Positions 48,299 through 57,474 are shown, counted from the first letter of the stretch. The stretch: 64,000 nucleotides of DNA from Methylobacterium brachythecii (GCF_014196345.1 NZ_JACIDN010000010.1:124001-188000); one strand, 5' to 3'. Numbers and translations are program-made. The notes: a model not told the origin generated them from the sequence alone.

Positions 48299-49699
48299 TC
48301 AAATCCCGCCGAACACCCAGCGCAGCCGCGACAGGAACCCGCCACCGGGCCGCGTGTCGCCCTTCCGAGCGGCTTCGTCGCCCTTCGGTGCGACGGCGAT
48401 CGACGCCTTCACGAGGCCGAGGGCGGCCGTGTCAGTCGTCTCCCGATCGATCAGAATGAGCGAGCCGGTATCGCGGTTGTCGGCATATGGGTCGACGGCG
48501 ATCTCGCGGTCGAGGTTCAACGTCACCTCGCCGATGTCGTTGATGCCGAGCTTGTCGGCAGGCGCCGCCTTACCCGTCTCCGGGTCGATCCGGTTGCGGA
48601 TCGACTTCACTACGGCGTTCGTCGTGACGGTGCCGATCTTCGCCCAGAGGCTCGCGCCGGGCGTCAACTCGGTCTCCAACGCCCAGAATAGGCGCACGTC
48701 GAGTGTATCCGTGACCGTCAGCGGCGCGTCGGCCGTGGTGATGACGGCGCCGCGCGAGGCATCGACCTCATCGGCCAGCACGATCGTGACCGATTGGCCT
48801 TCGCTGGCGCGTGGCAGATCGCCATCGGCCGTGAAGATCCGCGCGATGGTCGAGGTCTTGCCCGAAGGCGCAACGACGACCTTGTCGCCGGGTGCAGCCG
48901 AACCGGAGGCGATCAAGCCCGAGAATCCCCGAAACTCGGAATTCGGCCGGTTGACCCACTGCACCGGCAAGCGGAACGCGGCGGCGCGCTCCTCCGACTT
49001 GACCGGAACCTCTTCGAGGTAGCGCAGCAGGGGGCCGCCCTCGTACCAGACTGCGGCCGTGCCCGGCAGAACGACGTTGTCGCCGTTCTTGGCCGAAAGC
49101 GGGATCGCGCGGATCTCGGTGAAACCGAGAGGGGCTGCGAACTCGCCGAAGCCCGCGACGATCCGGTCGAACGTATCCTGCGACCAGCCGGCGAGATCCA
49201 TCTTGTTCACAGCCAGCGCGATCCGCTTGATGCCGAGCAGCGAAACCAGCAGCGCATGGCGCCGGGTCTGACGGGTCAGGCCCTGTCGGGCATCGACCAG
49301 GATCACGGCCACGTCGGCGGTCGAGGCGCCAGTCGCCATGTTGCGGGTGTACTGCTCGTGGCCGGGCGTGTCGGCGACGATGAACGAGCGCGTCTCCGTC
49401 GAGAAGAAGCGGTAGGCGACGTCGATGGTAATGCCCTGCTCGCGCTCGGCCTGAAGGCCGTCGACGAGCAGCGCCAGATCGATCTCCTGGCCCTGCGTGC
49501 CGTGCTTGCGGGAGTCGCGCTGGAGCGCGGTCACCTGGTCGTCGAAGATCTGCTTGGTGTCGTGCAGCAGGCGACCGATCAGCGTCGACTTGCCGTCGTC
49601 GACGGAGCCGCAGGCGATGAAGCGCAAGACTTCCTTGCTCTGGTGAGCATGCAGGAACGTCTCGTAGCCGAAGGCTTCCGGGGACTGATGGATGGTCAT
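48299..49699 (-). CDS. cysN: sulfate adenylyltransferase, large (GTPase) subunit
   Basis: A 466-residue EF-Tu-like GTPase. P-loop GSVDDGKSTLIGRLLHD, switch II DTPGHEQYTRNM, NKMD and the beta-barrel domains (PVQWVNRPNSEFRGFSG) are present. GTP hydrolysis drives APS formation by CysD. There is no C-terminal APS kinase domain, so this is CysN rather than the fused CysNC/NodQ. The ATG overlaps the cysD stop by one base. It is last in the minus-strand operon cysH-cysD-cysN. Confidence 0.97.
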   Translation of the reverse strand: MTIHQSPEAFGYETFLHAHQSKEVLRFIACGSVDDGKSTLIGRLLHDTKQIFDDQVTALQRDSRKHGTQGQEIDLALLVDGLQAEREQGITIDVAYRFFSTETRSFIVADTPGHEQYTRNMATGASTADVAVILVDARQGLTRQTRRHALLVSLLGIKRIALAVNKMDLAGWSQDTFDRIVAGFGEFAAPLGFTEIRAIPLSAKNGDNVVLPGTAAVWYEGGPLLRYLEEVPVKSEERAAAFRLPVQWVNRPNSEFRGFSGLIASGSAAPGDKVVVAPSGKTSTIARIFTADGDLPRASEGQSVTIVLADEVDASRGAVITTADAPLTVTDTLDVRLFWALETELTPGASLWAKIGTVTTNAVVKSIRNRIDPETGKAAPADKLGINDIGEVTLNLDREIAVDPYADNRDTGSLILIDRETTDTAALGLVKASIAVAPKGDEAARKGDTRPGGGFLSRLRWVFGGI

Positions 49700-50649
49700 C
49701 AGAAATAGCCCTCCTGCTTCTTGCGCTCCATGGCGCCCGAGCCGTCCTTGTCGATGACTCGGCCCTGGCGCTCCGAGGTGCGGGCAGCCAGCGTCTCGCC
49801 GATGATCTCCGGCAGGGTCGCGGCCGGGCTCTCGACGGCGCCGGTCAGCGGGTAGCAGCCGAGCGTGCGGAAGCGGACCTGCCGGAGCTGCGGGGTCTCG
49901 CCCGGCTCGAGCGGCAGCCGCTCGTCATCGACCATGATGAGCTGGCCGTCGCGCTCGACGACGGGCCGCTCGGCCGCGAAGTACAGCGGCACGATCGGGA
50001 TCTTCTCCTGCTCGATGTAGAGCCAGATATCGAGCTCGGTCCAATTGGAGAGCGGGAAGACCCGGAAACTCTCGCCGCGGCGCTTCTTGAAATTGTAGAG
50101 GTGCCAGGGCTCGGCGCGCTGGCGCTTCGGATCCCAGCGATGCTGCGCATTGCGAAGGGAGACGATGCGCTCCTTGGCGCGGCTCGCCTCCTCGTCGCGG
50201 CGGGCGCCGCCGAAGGCCGCATCGAACTTGTGCTTGTCGAGGGCCTGACGCAGGGCCTGCGTCTTCATCACGTCGGTATGGACTTCCGAACCGTGGCTGA
50301 CAGGGCCGATGCCCTTGGCGAGCCCGTCCGGGTTGGTGTGCACGAGGAGATCGAGGCCGAGCTCCTTCGCCCGCTGATCGCGGAAGGCGATCATCTCCTT
50401 GAACTTCCAGGTCGTGTCGATGTGCATCAGCGGGAACGGCAGGCGTCCCGGCGCGAAGGCCTTCAGCGCGAGATGCAGCAGGACCGACGAGTCCTTGCCG
50501 ATGGAATAGAGCATCACCGGGTTCTCGGTCTCGGCGACCGTCTCCCGGAAGATGTGGATGCTCTCGGCTTCGAGGCGCTGGAGATGGGTCAGGCGCGCAG
50601 GCGACGGCGCGGCCAGATCCGACAGCTTCTCGGCGGTGGCAGCACTCAT
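49699..50649 (-). CDS. cysD: sulfate adenylyltransferase, small subunit
   Basis: A PP-loop ATP pyrophosphatase fold of 316 residues. MLYSIGKDSSVLLHLALKAF holds the PP-loop (SIGKDSS), and GGARRDEEASRAKERI and FRTLGCYPLTGA are CysD signatures. It forms adenosine 5'-phosphosulfate from ATP and sulfate with CysN. ATG 50649 overlaps the cysH stop (TGATG), and the stop overlaps cysN, so the three subunits are translationally coupled. Confidence 0.98.
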   Translation of the reverse strand: MSAATAEKLSDLAAPSPARLTHLQRLEAESIHIFRETVAETENPVMLYSIGKDSSVLLHLALKAFAPGRLPFPLMHIDTTWKFKEMIAFRDQRAKELGLDLLVHTNPDGLAKGIGPVSHGSEVHTDVMKTQALRQALDKHKFDAAFGGARRDEEASRAKERIVSLRNAQHRWDPKRQRAEPWHLYNFKKRRGESFRVFPLSNWTELDIWLYIEQEKIPIVPLYFAAERPVVERDGQLIMVDDERLPLEPGETPQLRQVRFRTLGCYPLTGAVESPAATLPEIIGETLAARTSERQGRVIDKDGSGAMERKKQEGYF

Positions 50650-51458
50650 CAAACCAGTTCCCTTCTGTTCTCACGCACGGTCGCGGCGCGGGCCGGCTCT
50701 TCGAAAGCCGCCGGTTCCTCGCCCGGCACGACATCGCCTTCCGGCCGATGCACGTGGAGGCCGCATTCCTTTTTGGATTCCTGTTCCCACCACCAGCGGC
50801 CGGCCCGCTCGTCCTCGCCGATGCGGACGGCACGGGTGCAGGGCGCGCAACCGATCGACGGAAAACCGCGATCGTGCAGGGCGTTGTAGGGAATGAACTG
50901 GTCCTTCACGAAGGCGTCGATCCGCGCCCGCGTCCAGTCGGCGAGCGGATTGACCTTGATCAGGCTGCGCTGCTCGTCGGCCTCGGCCAGCGGCGTGTCG
51001 GCCCGGTTGGCCGATTGCCCGGCGCGCAGGCCGGTGAACCATACGGCGGCCTGATCCAGTGCACGCCCCAGCGGCTCGACCTTGCGGAAGCCGCAGCAGG
51101 CCTGACGTGCCTCGATGGAATGCCGGAAGCCGTTGATGCCTTCCTTCGCGACGAAGGCCTCTTCCGTCCTTCGTTCTGGCGCGTAGGCGCGGATGCGGAT
51201 GCCATAAGCCGCCTCCGTCTCTGCCCAGACGTCGTAGGTCTCGGGAAACAGACGTCCGGTATCGAGGGTGACGATCTCGGTCCGGCCCTTCGCCATCGCA
51301 ATGGCGTGCGTGAGGACTTGGTCCTCGATGCCGAGGCTCGTCGTGAAGACGAGGCGGCCCGAAATTTCGGATTCGACGAGGCGGATGCGAGCGATGAGGT
51401 CGAGCCCCGCCAGTCGTTCGGCGAGCCTCTCGGCCTGCTGCGCGAGAGTGACGGTCAT
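50649..51458 (-). CDS. cysH: APS/PAPS reductase, iron-sulfur type
   Basis: A protein of 269 residues. TTSLGIEDQVLTHAI and TLDTGRLFPETYDVW form the nucleotide site. The four-cysteine cluster signature ACCGFRK and IGCAPCTRA marks the [4Fe-4S] plant/bacterial APS-reductase branch. KKECGLHVH near the end holds the redox-active Cys. It reduces activated sulfate to sulfite. An APS preference is inferred because cysC (APS kinase) is not in the cluster. The start is ATG 51458. The operator-like repeat at 51521-51538 lies 62 bp upstream. Confidence 0.95.
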   Translation of the reverse strand: MTVTLAQQAERLAERLAGLDLIARIRLVESEISGRLVFTTSLGIEDQVLTHAIAMAKGRTEIVTLDTGRLFPETYDVWAETEAAYGIRIRAYAPERRTEEAFVAKEGINGFRHSIEARQACCGFRKVEPLGRALDQAAVWFTGLRAGQSANRADTPLAEADEQRSLIKVNPLADWTRARIDAFVKDQFIPYNALHDRGFPSIGCAPCTRAVRIGEDERAGRWWWEQESKKECGLHVHRPEGDVVPGEEPAAFEEPARAATVRENRRELV

Positions 51459-51520
51459 GTGAACGGGTCCGTGTGTGGCGTCTGCCGCTTGAGCTTGACC
51501 AGCTTGTCGGAGACCTGACA

Positions 51521-51538
51521 TGTTCGCTATATAGAACG
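51521..51538 (-). promoter_or_regulatory. operator-like inverted repeat upstream of cysH
   Basis: The minus strand reads CGTTCTATATAGCGAACA, TGTTC-N8-GAACG in outline. It matches the 52285-52302 site at 14 of 18 positions and in the same orientation towards its cys gene. A TTGACA lies immediately upstream (51541-51546). Confidence 0.65.
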
Positions 51539-51732
51539 CTGTCAAGGCATACGGGGTGCCCGCTCGCCATCCGGCGGTGCAGCAATTCGTGAGTTGGAAA
51601 CCGAGAAGAGGGCTATCCGTTGCCTTCTCGAAGAAAATCCTTCTCAAGCCAGGTGCGGAAGCGCACGCAGCATGCCGGGTGAGCCGGCCTTCGCCACCGC
51701 GCCGCTTGGGCGCCCGTCAAGAAGAGGTCAGC

Positions 51733-52236
51733 GTGGACGCCATAGACCTGAAGATTCTCGCCCTTCTGCAGAAGGACGCGACGCTCTCCATCGCCGCCAT
51801 CGGCGAGCAGGTGGGCCTGTCGCAGACGCCCTGCTGGAAGCGCATCCAGCGCCTCGAAGCCGATGGCGTGATCGACCGGCGCGTCGCCGTGCTCGACCCG
51901 GTGAAGCTCGGCCTCGGCCTCACGGTCTTCGTCTCCATCGAGACGGCCGACCATTCCAAGGACTGGCTCGACCGATTCGCTTCGGAGATCGCGGCGATGC
52001 CGGAGGTGCTCGAATTCTACCGGATGGCCGGTGACGTCGACTACATGCTGCGCGTCGTGGTCGCCGACATGCAGGCCTACGATCTCTTCTACAAGAACCT
52101 GATCGCGACCCTGCCCCTCAAGAACGTCACCTCACGCTTCGCGATGGAAAAGGTGAAGTCCACCACTGCCCTGCCTCTGCCGGCGCCCCCGACCCGCGGC
52201 CGGATCGCGCCTCAGCTCGCTGTAGTCGGGGAATAA
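51733..52236 (+). CDS. Lrp/AsnC family transcriptional regulator
   Basis: A protein of 167 residues. The N-terminal winged helix-turn-helix (DAIDLKILALLQKDATLSIAAIGEQVGLSQTPCWKRIQRLE, abbreviated) is joined to an RAM effector domain (VSIETADHSKDWLDRFASEI, MRVVVADMQAYDLFYKNL). A short Pro-rich tail ends the protein. The start is GTG 51733 because AGAGG lies about 7 nt upstream; the frame extends to 51556. It sits between cysHDN (leftwards) and cysJ (rightwards). Matching inverted repeats flank it, so it is the likely sulfur/cysteine-responsive regulator of both units; its effector is not known. Confidence 0.9.
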   Translation: MDAIDLKILALLQKDATLSIAAIGEQVGLSQTPCWKRIQRLEADGVIDRRVAVLDPVKLGLGLTVFVSIETADHSKDWLDRFASEIAAMPEVLEFYRMAGDVDYMLRVVVADMQAYDLFYKNLIATLPLKNVTSRFAMEKVKSTTALPLPAPPTRGRIAPQLAVVGE

Positions 52237-52284
52237 TCTTCTCTTGTGCGGCGCGACGGCAGGCAAGCCCTTCTCTCCGGTGCA

Positions 52285-52302
52285 TGTTCTATAAAAAGAA
52301 CA
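52285..52302 (+). promoter_or_regulatory. operator-like inverted repeat upstream of cysJ
   Basis: TGTTCTATAAAAAGAACA is a perfect TGTTC-N8-GAACA palindrome in arms with an AT-only spacer. It ends 34 bp before the first cysJ ATG. It shares GTTCTATA and GAACA with the site at 51521-51538. Dyad symmetry suggests a dimeric regulator. Confidence 0.7.
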
Positions 52303-52336
52303 TTTTCTCGTTGACAGCGGGCCGTCCGCAGACGAC

Positions 52337-54121
52337 ATGGCATTCATAATGGCACGCAACGCTCTCCTTCCTCAGACGGCCCCATTCGGCGATGCCGAGC
52401 GGGCCAATCTCGACGCGGTCCTCGGGACGGCGACGCCGATCCAGCGCGCCTGGCTCGCCGGCTTCCTGGCCGGGCTCGACGCCGCAGCGGGTGGCCAGCC
52501 CGCGGCCCAGCCGTCAGCGCCGCCAAAGGCCTCCGAGCCGCTGACGATCATCTTCGCGTCGGAATCGGGGAACAGCGAGACGCTCGCCAGCAACGTCGCC
52601 AAGCTCGCCAAGAAGCAGGGCTTCAAGCCGAAGATCGTCGACTTCGCCGATCTCGACCTCGCGACCCTGCCGAAGGCGGGCAAGCTCGTCGCCATCGCCG
52701 CAACCTGGGGCGAAGGCGAGCCTCCGGCCCGCGCGGTGGAGACTTACAACGCCATCATGGCCGACGGCGCCCCGCGCATCGACGGCGTCGAGTTCGGCGT
52801 GCTGGCACTCGGCGACACCTCCTATGCGGAGTTCTGCGCCATCGGGAAGGCGCTCGACGCGCGTTTCGAGGCGCTCGGCGGCAAGCGCGCCTATGACCGC
52901 GCCGATCTCGACCTCGACTTCGAGAAGCCCGCCGCAGACTGGATCAAGGGCGCGCTGAAGGCGCTCGCCCCCGCCGAGACCGCCGCCGACAACGTCGTCG
53001 CCGTCGATTTCGCCCGTGCCGGCGCCCATGACGAGGACGAGGAGCCGAGCCGCGAGCCCAAAGTGGTCGAGGTCATCGAGCACGTGAACCTCAACTCGTC
53101 GCGCTCCGACAAGGAGACGATCCACCTGGCCCTCGAATTCGAGGACGGTGCCCCGGCCTATGAGCCTGGCGACTCTCTCGAAATCTACCCGGAGAACGAC
53201 CCGCAGCTCGTCGAGGAGATCCTGAAGGCCACCGGCCTCACGGACAACGAGGCCCTGCGCAAGTCGCTGCTCGCCGAGCGCGACATCACCACCCTCTCGG
53301 CCGCTACGGTCGAGCGCTTTGCCAAGGCGACTGGCCATGCCGACGCGCAGAAATTCATCGAGAGCGGCGAGGTCAAGGCCTGGATCGAGGGCCGGCACCT
53401 GATCGACCTGATCGAGGCCTATCCGGCCGCGCTCACGGCCGAACACTTGGACACGATCACCCGGCCGCTGCCGCCGCGCGCTTATTCGATCGCTTCATCC
53501 CGCAAGGAAGCTGGCGACGAGGTGCACCTCGTCATCGCCGCCGTGCGCTACGCGACGCATGGCCGGTCGCGGACGGGCGTGGCCTCGACTCATGTCGCCG
53601 ACCGCATCAGCAACGGTGCCAAGCTGCGCGTGCGCCTGAAGCCGAACAAGCATTTCCGCCTGCCCGCCGATCCTGCCACCGACATCATCATGGTCGGCCC
53701 CGGCACCGGCGTCGCGCCGTTCCGCGCCTTCGTGCAGGAGCGCCGCGCCACCGAGGCGAGCGGCCGCTCCTGGCTGTTCTTCGGCGACCGCCACTTCACG
53801 CACGACTTCCTCTACCAGCTCGAATGGCAGGAAGCCCTGGAGGACGGCGCGCTCTCGAAGATCGACGTCGCCTTCTCGCGCGATCAGCCCGAAAAGATCT
53901 ACGTCCAGAACCGCATCGACGAGCATGCCAAGGAGCTCGTCGAGTGGCTCGATGGTGGAGCGCATTTCTACGTCTGCGGCGATGCCAAGAACATGGCCAA
54001 GGACGTCCGCGCTGCGCTGGTGCGCGCCTTCTCGACCCATAAGGGCTTGAGCGAGGCCGAGGCCGAGGCGCATGTTGCAGGGCTCGAAAAGGCGAAGCGC
54101 TACCAGCAGGACGTCTACTGA
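52337..54121 (+). CDS. cysJ: sulfite reductase (NADPH) flavoprotein alpha-component
   Basis: A protein of 594 residues. The flavodoxin domain begins TIIFASESGNSETLASNVAKLA (about 70-91, abbreviated SESGNSET). The FAD domain follows with PRAYSIASS. The NADP domain has GPGTGVAPFRAFVQER and YVCGDAKNMAKDV. Electrons pass from NADPH through FAD and FMN to CysI. An Ala-rich linker (about 45-68) precedes the flavodoxin. ATG 52337 and ATG 52349 both fit. It lies just after the Lrp-type gene and operator and before cysI. Confidence 0.96.
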   Translation: MAFIMARNALLPQTAPFGDAERANLDAVLGTATPIQRAWLAGFLAGLDAAAGGQPAAQPSAPPKASEPLTIIFASESGNSETLASNVAKLAKKQGFKPKIVDFADLDLATLPKAGKLVAIAATWGEGEPPARAVETYNAIMADGAPRIDGVEFGVLALGDTSYAEFCAIGKALDARFEALGGKRAYDRADLDLDFEKPAADWIKGALKALAPAETAADNVVAVDFARAGAHDEDEEPSREPKVVEVIEHVNLNSSRSDKETIHLALEFEDGAPAYEPGDSLEIYPENDPQLVEEILKATGLTDNEALRKSLLAERDITTLSAATVERFAKATGHADAQKFIESGEVKAWIEGRHLIDLIEAYPAALTAEHLDTITRPLPPRAYSIASSRKEAGDEVHLVIAAVRYATHGRSRTGVASTHVADRISNGAKLRVRLKPNKHFRLPADPATDIIMVGPGTGVAPFRAFVQERRATEASGRSWLFFGDRHFTHDFLYQLEWQEALEDGALSKIDVAFSRDQPEKIYVQNRIDEHAKELVEWLDGGAHFYVCGDAKNMAKDVRAALVRAFSTHKGLSEAEAEAHVAGLEKAKRYQQDVY

Positions 54122-54293
54122 CGCAGCGAACAGGCGGGACGAACGTCCCGCATGTCCCACGCCGTCCCACGTTGCAGGAGGGGCTTCGCGGCTTTTCCTG
54201 CGAAGCTTTCTTGGCCGCAGCCGCACGCGGCCATCTCGGCCGGAGATGGTCCGGCGGCGGCAGCCGATCAATACGTGACCCACAGAGATCACC
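54122..54293. other. intercistronic region cysJ-cysI with a short hairpin
   Basis: GCGGGAC (54134-54140), loop gaac and GTCCCGC (54145-54151) form a seven-pair hairpin 13 nt after the cysJ stop. No gene is seen in the remaining 140 nt. cysI may be read through or may have its own promoter here. Confidence 0.4.
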
Positions 54294-56129
54294 ATGGACG
54301 ACCACAAGCCGATCGAGACCGTAGACGGCCCCGCCTTCGAGACGCCCGGCGTCGGCGCGCGTCGCTACGAGACGCCGCCGACCGGCCGTCCCATCGACGA
54401 TCCGGTGGCCGCCAAGGAGGCGGGCCTCGCGCATAACGAGCACCTGAAGATCGCCAGCCGCTTCCTGCGCGGCGGTCTCGCCGAGGGGCTCCTGCAGCAC
54501 GCGACCGGCGCGATCACGGAAGATGACGGCCAGCTCGTCAAGTTCCACGGCATGTACATGCAGGACGACCGGGACATCCGGGCGGAGCGCACCAAGAAGA
54601 AGCTCGAGAAGGCCTACAGCTTCATGATCCGCCTGCGCATCGCGGGCGGCGTGGTGACGCCCAAGCAATGGCTCGTCCTCGACGACATCGCCACGACCTA
54701 CGCCAACGGCACGCTACGCGCCACGACGCGCCAGACCTTCCAGTATCACGGCGTCATCAAGTCGAATCTCAAGCGGACCATGGCCGCGATCGACTCGTGC
54801 CTGCTCGACACCATTGCCGCCTGCGGCGACGTCAACCGCAACGTCATGGCCGCGACGAACCCGGCCCAGTCCGGCGCGCACAAGGCCGCCTACGAGCTCG
54901 GCAAGACGATCTCCGACACGCTGCTGCCGAAGACCAATGCCTGGCGCGAGATCTGGCTCGACGGCGAGAAGGTCGTCGGCGGCGAAGAGGAGTTCGAGCC
55001 GGTCTACGGCAAGACCTACCTGCCGCGTAAATTCAAGATCGTCGTCGCGGTGCCGCCCTCGAACGAGGTCGACATCTTCGCGCACGATCTCGGCTTCATC
55101 GCGATCCTCGACAAGTCCAACAAGGTCACCGGTTGGAACGTGACGGTGGGCGGCGGCATGGGCATGACCCATGGCGAGCCCGACACCTTCCCGCGCACCG
55201 CCGACGTGATGGGCTTCTGCAAGCCTGAGGACGCCCTGAAGGTCGCGGAGGCCGTGATGACCGTCCAGCGCGACTGGGGCAATCGCAAGAACCGCAAGAA
55301 CGCGCGGCTCAAGTACACGATCGAGCGCTACGGCCTCGATGCCTTCCGCGCCGAGGTCGAGAACCGCATCGGAAAGAAGCTCGGCGCCCCGAAGCCCTTC
55401 ACCTTCGACGGCAACGGCGACCGCTACGGTTGGACCGAGGGCGATGACGGCCGTCATCACCTGACGCTCTACGTGCCCTCGGGCCGCATCAAGGACGTCG
55501 ACGACGGCCCGCAATTCCTCTCGGGCCTGCGCCGCATCGCCGAGGCGCACGAGGGCGATTTCCGCCTCACCGGCAACCAAAACGTCATCATCGCCAACGT
55601 CCCTGCCAAGAAGCGCGGGCAGATCGAGGCGCTGGTCGACGAGTACCACCTGACCAAGGGTGCCGGCGCTTTGCGCCGCAACTCCATGGCCTGCGTCGCC
55701 CTGCCGACCTGCGGCCTCGCGCTCGCGGAAAGCGAGCGCTACCTGCCCGATCTCATCTCCGAGCTGGAGGAGAGCCTCGCCAGCCACGGGCTGCAGGACG
55801 AGGACATCACGATCCGCTCGACCGGCTGCCCCAATGGCTGCGCCCGTCCTTACATCGCCGAGATCGGTCTCGTCGGCCGTGGCCCCGAGCGCTACCACCT
55901 CTATCTCGGCGCCGCCTTCGACGGGTCGCGCCTGAGCAAGCTCTACAAGGAAGACGTCGAGGCCAAGGACATCCGGCCGACGCTCGACCCGCTCTTCGCC
56001 GACTACGCCAAGAGCCGGAAGCCGGGTGAGCATTTCGGCGACTTCGTGATCCGCGCGGGCCACGTCGCGAAGACCACGAACGGGCCGGATTTCCACGACC
56101 GGATCGGCGCGCTGAAGCCGGCCAGCTGA
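54294..56129 (+). CDS. cysI: sulfite reductase (NADPH) hemoprotein beta-component
   Basis: A 611-residue sirohaem protein that reduces sulfite to sulfide with six electrons. The cluster/sirohaem cysteines are in CVALPTCGLALAE and STGCPNGCARPY, the CX5C-Xn-CX3C pattern. Sirohaem-binding LRATTRQTFQYHG and NQNVIIANV are intact. The start is ATG 54294. The last 75 or so codons have a damaged copy at 57069-57295 downstream. It is in the plus-strand unit with cysJ. Confidence 0.98.
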   Translation: MDDHKPIETVDGPAFETPGVGARRYETPPTGRPIDDPVAAKEAGLAHNEHLKIASRFLRGGLAEGLLQHATGAITEDDGQLVKFHGMYMQDDRDIRAERTKKKLEKAYSFMIRLRIAGGVVTPKQWLVLDDIATTYANGTLRATTRQTFQYHGVIKSNLKRTMAAIDSCLLDTIAACGDVNRNVMAATNPAQSGAHKAAYELGKTISDTLLPKTNAWREIWLDGEKVVGGEEEFEPVYGKTYLPRKFKIVVAVPPSNEVDIFAHDLGFIAILDKSNKVTGWNVTVGGGMGMTHGEPDTFPRTADVMGFCKPEDALKVAEAVMTVQRDWGNRKNRKNARLKYTIERYGLDAFRAEVENRIGKKLGAPKPFTFDGNGDRYGWTEGDDGRHHLTLYVPSGRIKDVDDGPQFLSGLRRIAEAHEGDFRLTGNQNVIIANVPAKKRGQIEALVDEYHLTKGAGALRRNSMACVALPTCGLALAESERYLPDLISELEESLASHGLQDEDITIRSTGCPNGCARPYIAEIGLVGRGPERYHLYLGAAFDGSRLSKLYKEDVEAKDIRPTLDPLFADYAKSRKPGEHFGDFVIRAGHVAKTTNGPDFHDRIGALKPAS

Positions 56130-56184
56130 GCGCTCACCGACGCTCTTACGGCTTAACGGATCTGATCCTTGATCCCACCATACC

Positions 56185-56289
56185 CCTCATCCTGAGGTGG
56201 TGCGAAGCAGCCTCGAAGGAGGGCTCCAGACCCCACTGCGCTCCCTGGAGCCTACCTGCGAAAGCCGCCGATCTGGGCACCTCAGAATG
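56185..56289. repeat. palindromic repeat, family D, copy 2 (diverged)
   Basis: The arms gcctcgaaggagggctcc and ggagcctacctgcgaaagc are partly complementary, with flanking cctcatcctgagg and ctcagaatg. It matches the 24470-24581 copy on the left arm but is decayed on the right. It lies downstream of cysI. Confidence 0.75.
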
Positions 56290-56474
56290 CTGGCCTGGAT
56301 AAAGAAGCCGGCAGGCACGGCGCCAAACGTCCGGCTTTCCCTTCTGAGAACTGCGAAGAGCCCGATCGTAAACCTTAACAAGAGCTTACAGGCTCAGGTT
56401 GCAATTTCCGGCTCCCGACAGATGACGTCGCCATGGTAACGATTTGGTAACGATCCTCGTCGGGCGAGCACGAC

Positions 56475-56876
56475 ATGAGCCAAACAGTCGATCTGAAGAA
56501 GCCAGCAGAAGCCGCCCCCACGTTACTGACCATCGACGACGTGCAGCGGTTGATCGCGCAGTCTCGCGAGACATTCGACGAGCATCGGCGTCCGATCAAC
56601 GTCCAGATCAATCTCGGCGATGAGCGTAGACGCGGCAGGGGACGCGAGGACGAAGTCGGCTTCAGCCTCGTCCGCTCGAAATTCGTCTGGCTGGTCGTCG
56701 CGATCTCGATCTCATACGGCGCGGCCTATTTGCGGACGCGCTATGTGTGCCAGTCGTTCAAGGACACCGGCCGGTTCTTCTACGGCATGGGCGTGGACCG
56801 CTGTGTCGGCGTGCTCATGAAGCAGCCCTTCGAGCAAGTGCAAGCTCAGTTAGAGACGATCAATCGAAGCTACTGA
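56475..56876 (+). CDS. single-pass membrane protein of unknown function
   Basis: A protein of 133 residues. A helical N-terminus (VQRLIAQSRETFDEHRR) and a basic linker (DERRRGRGRED) precede one transmembrane helix (about 72-90, FVWLVVAISISYGAAYL). The short periplasmic tail has two cysteines (YVCQSF, DRCVGV). ATG 56475 is the start. Composition and codon use are slightly AT-richer than the genome average here. No family is recognised. Confidence 0.6.
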   Translation: MSQTVDLKKPAEAAPTLLTIDDVQRLIAQSRETFDEHRRPINVQINLGDERRRGRGREDEVGFSLVRSKFVWLVVAISISYGAAYLRTRYVCQSFKDTGRFFYGMGVDRCVGVLMKQPFEQVQAQLETINRSY

Positions 56877-56887
56877 GCGCCGTCTAT

Positions 56888-57068
56888 TGCCGTTGTGATC
56901 AGTAACGATGCAGAACAGCATCCGCCTGTCGTGGCCGAGTTCCGGCTCCGGCAGCGATTCCATCAGCCGGGCCCAAGACTGCGCGGAGCGGGTTAGGAAT
57001 TGCGGCGGGGTCGATCCATCGACGCGCTGGTAATCCGTGTCGGACAAGGCCGCCTCCGAGAGGCGCCC
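56888..57068 (-). pseudogene. fragment of a chemoreceptor-like gene (copy of part of 60480-60660)
   Basis: The minus strand encodes GRLSEAALSDTDYQRVDG, then PPQFLTRSAQSWARLM and LGHDRRMLFCIVTD. These align segment by segment with the C-terminal sensory domain of the intact chemoreceptor-like gene at 60218-61966. Both ends are missing, so only about 60 codons remain. The DNA copies are similar throughout but not identical. Confidence 0.85.
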
Positions 57069-57295
57069 GCTACCTGCCCGATCTCATCTCCGAGCTGGAG
57101 GAGAGCCTCGCCAGCCAACGCCTGCAGGCCAAGGACATCAGGCCGACGCTCGATCCGCTTTTCGCCGACTATGCCAAGAGCCGGCCGACGGGCGAGCATT
57201 TCGGCGACTTCGTGAGCCGCGCTGGCCACGTGGCCAAGACCACGAACGGGCCGGACTTCCACGACCGGACGGGCGCACTGAAGCCGGCCGGCTGA
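57069..57295 (+). pseudogene. truncated, internally deleted copy of the cysI 3' end
   Basis: The plus strand reads YLPDLISELEESLASQRLQ, then directly AKDIRPTLDPLFADYAKSR and HVAKTTNGPDFHDRTG to a stop. In intact cysI these blocks are separated by the stretch holding the STGCPNGC cluster motif, so that stretch has been deleted. The fragment joins the chemoreceptor fragment at 57068/57069. It cannot encode an active enzyme. Confidence 0.9.
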
Positions 57296-57474
57296 GCGGT
57301 CCCTCGATCGCTCGAGCGACGCTGGAAGGCCCGATCGCTCGGACCGGTCCGATAAGCCGAAAGCTGCCGCTCGGAACTTCTCCCGAGCAGCAGCTCACGA
57401 CCTGCTCACGTCATAGCGATTGCTTTACGCAGACTAGGCGTTGAGCGACGCACTAAGCCGCCCGCGACACGACC
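57296..57474. other. intergenic, nothing recognised
   Basis: The sequence between the cysI fragment and the convergent tautomerase gene has no gene, strong hairpin or repeat that I can see. Confidence 0.4.
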
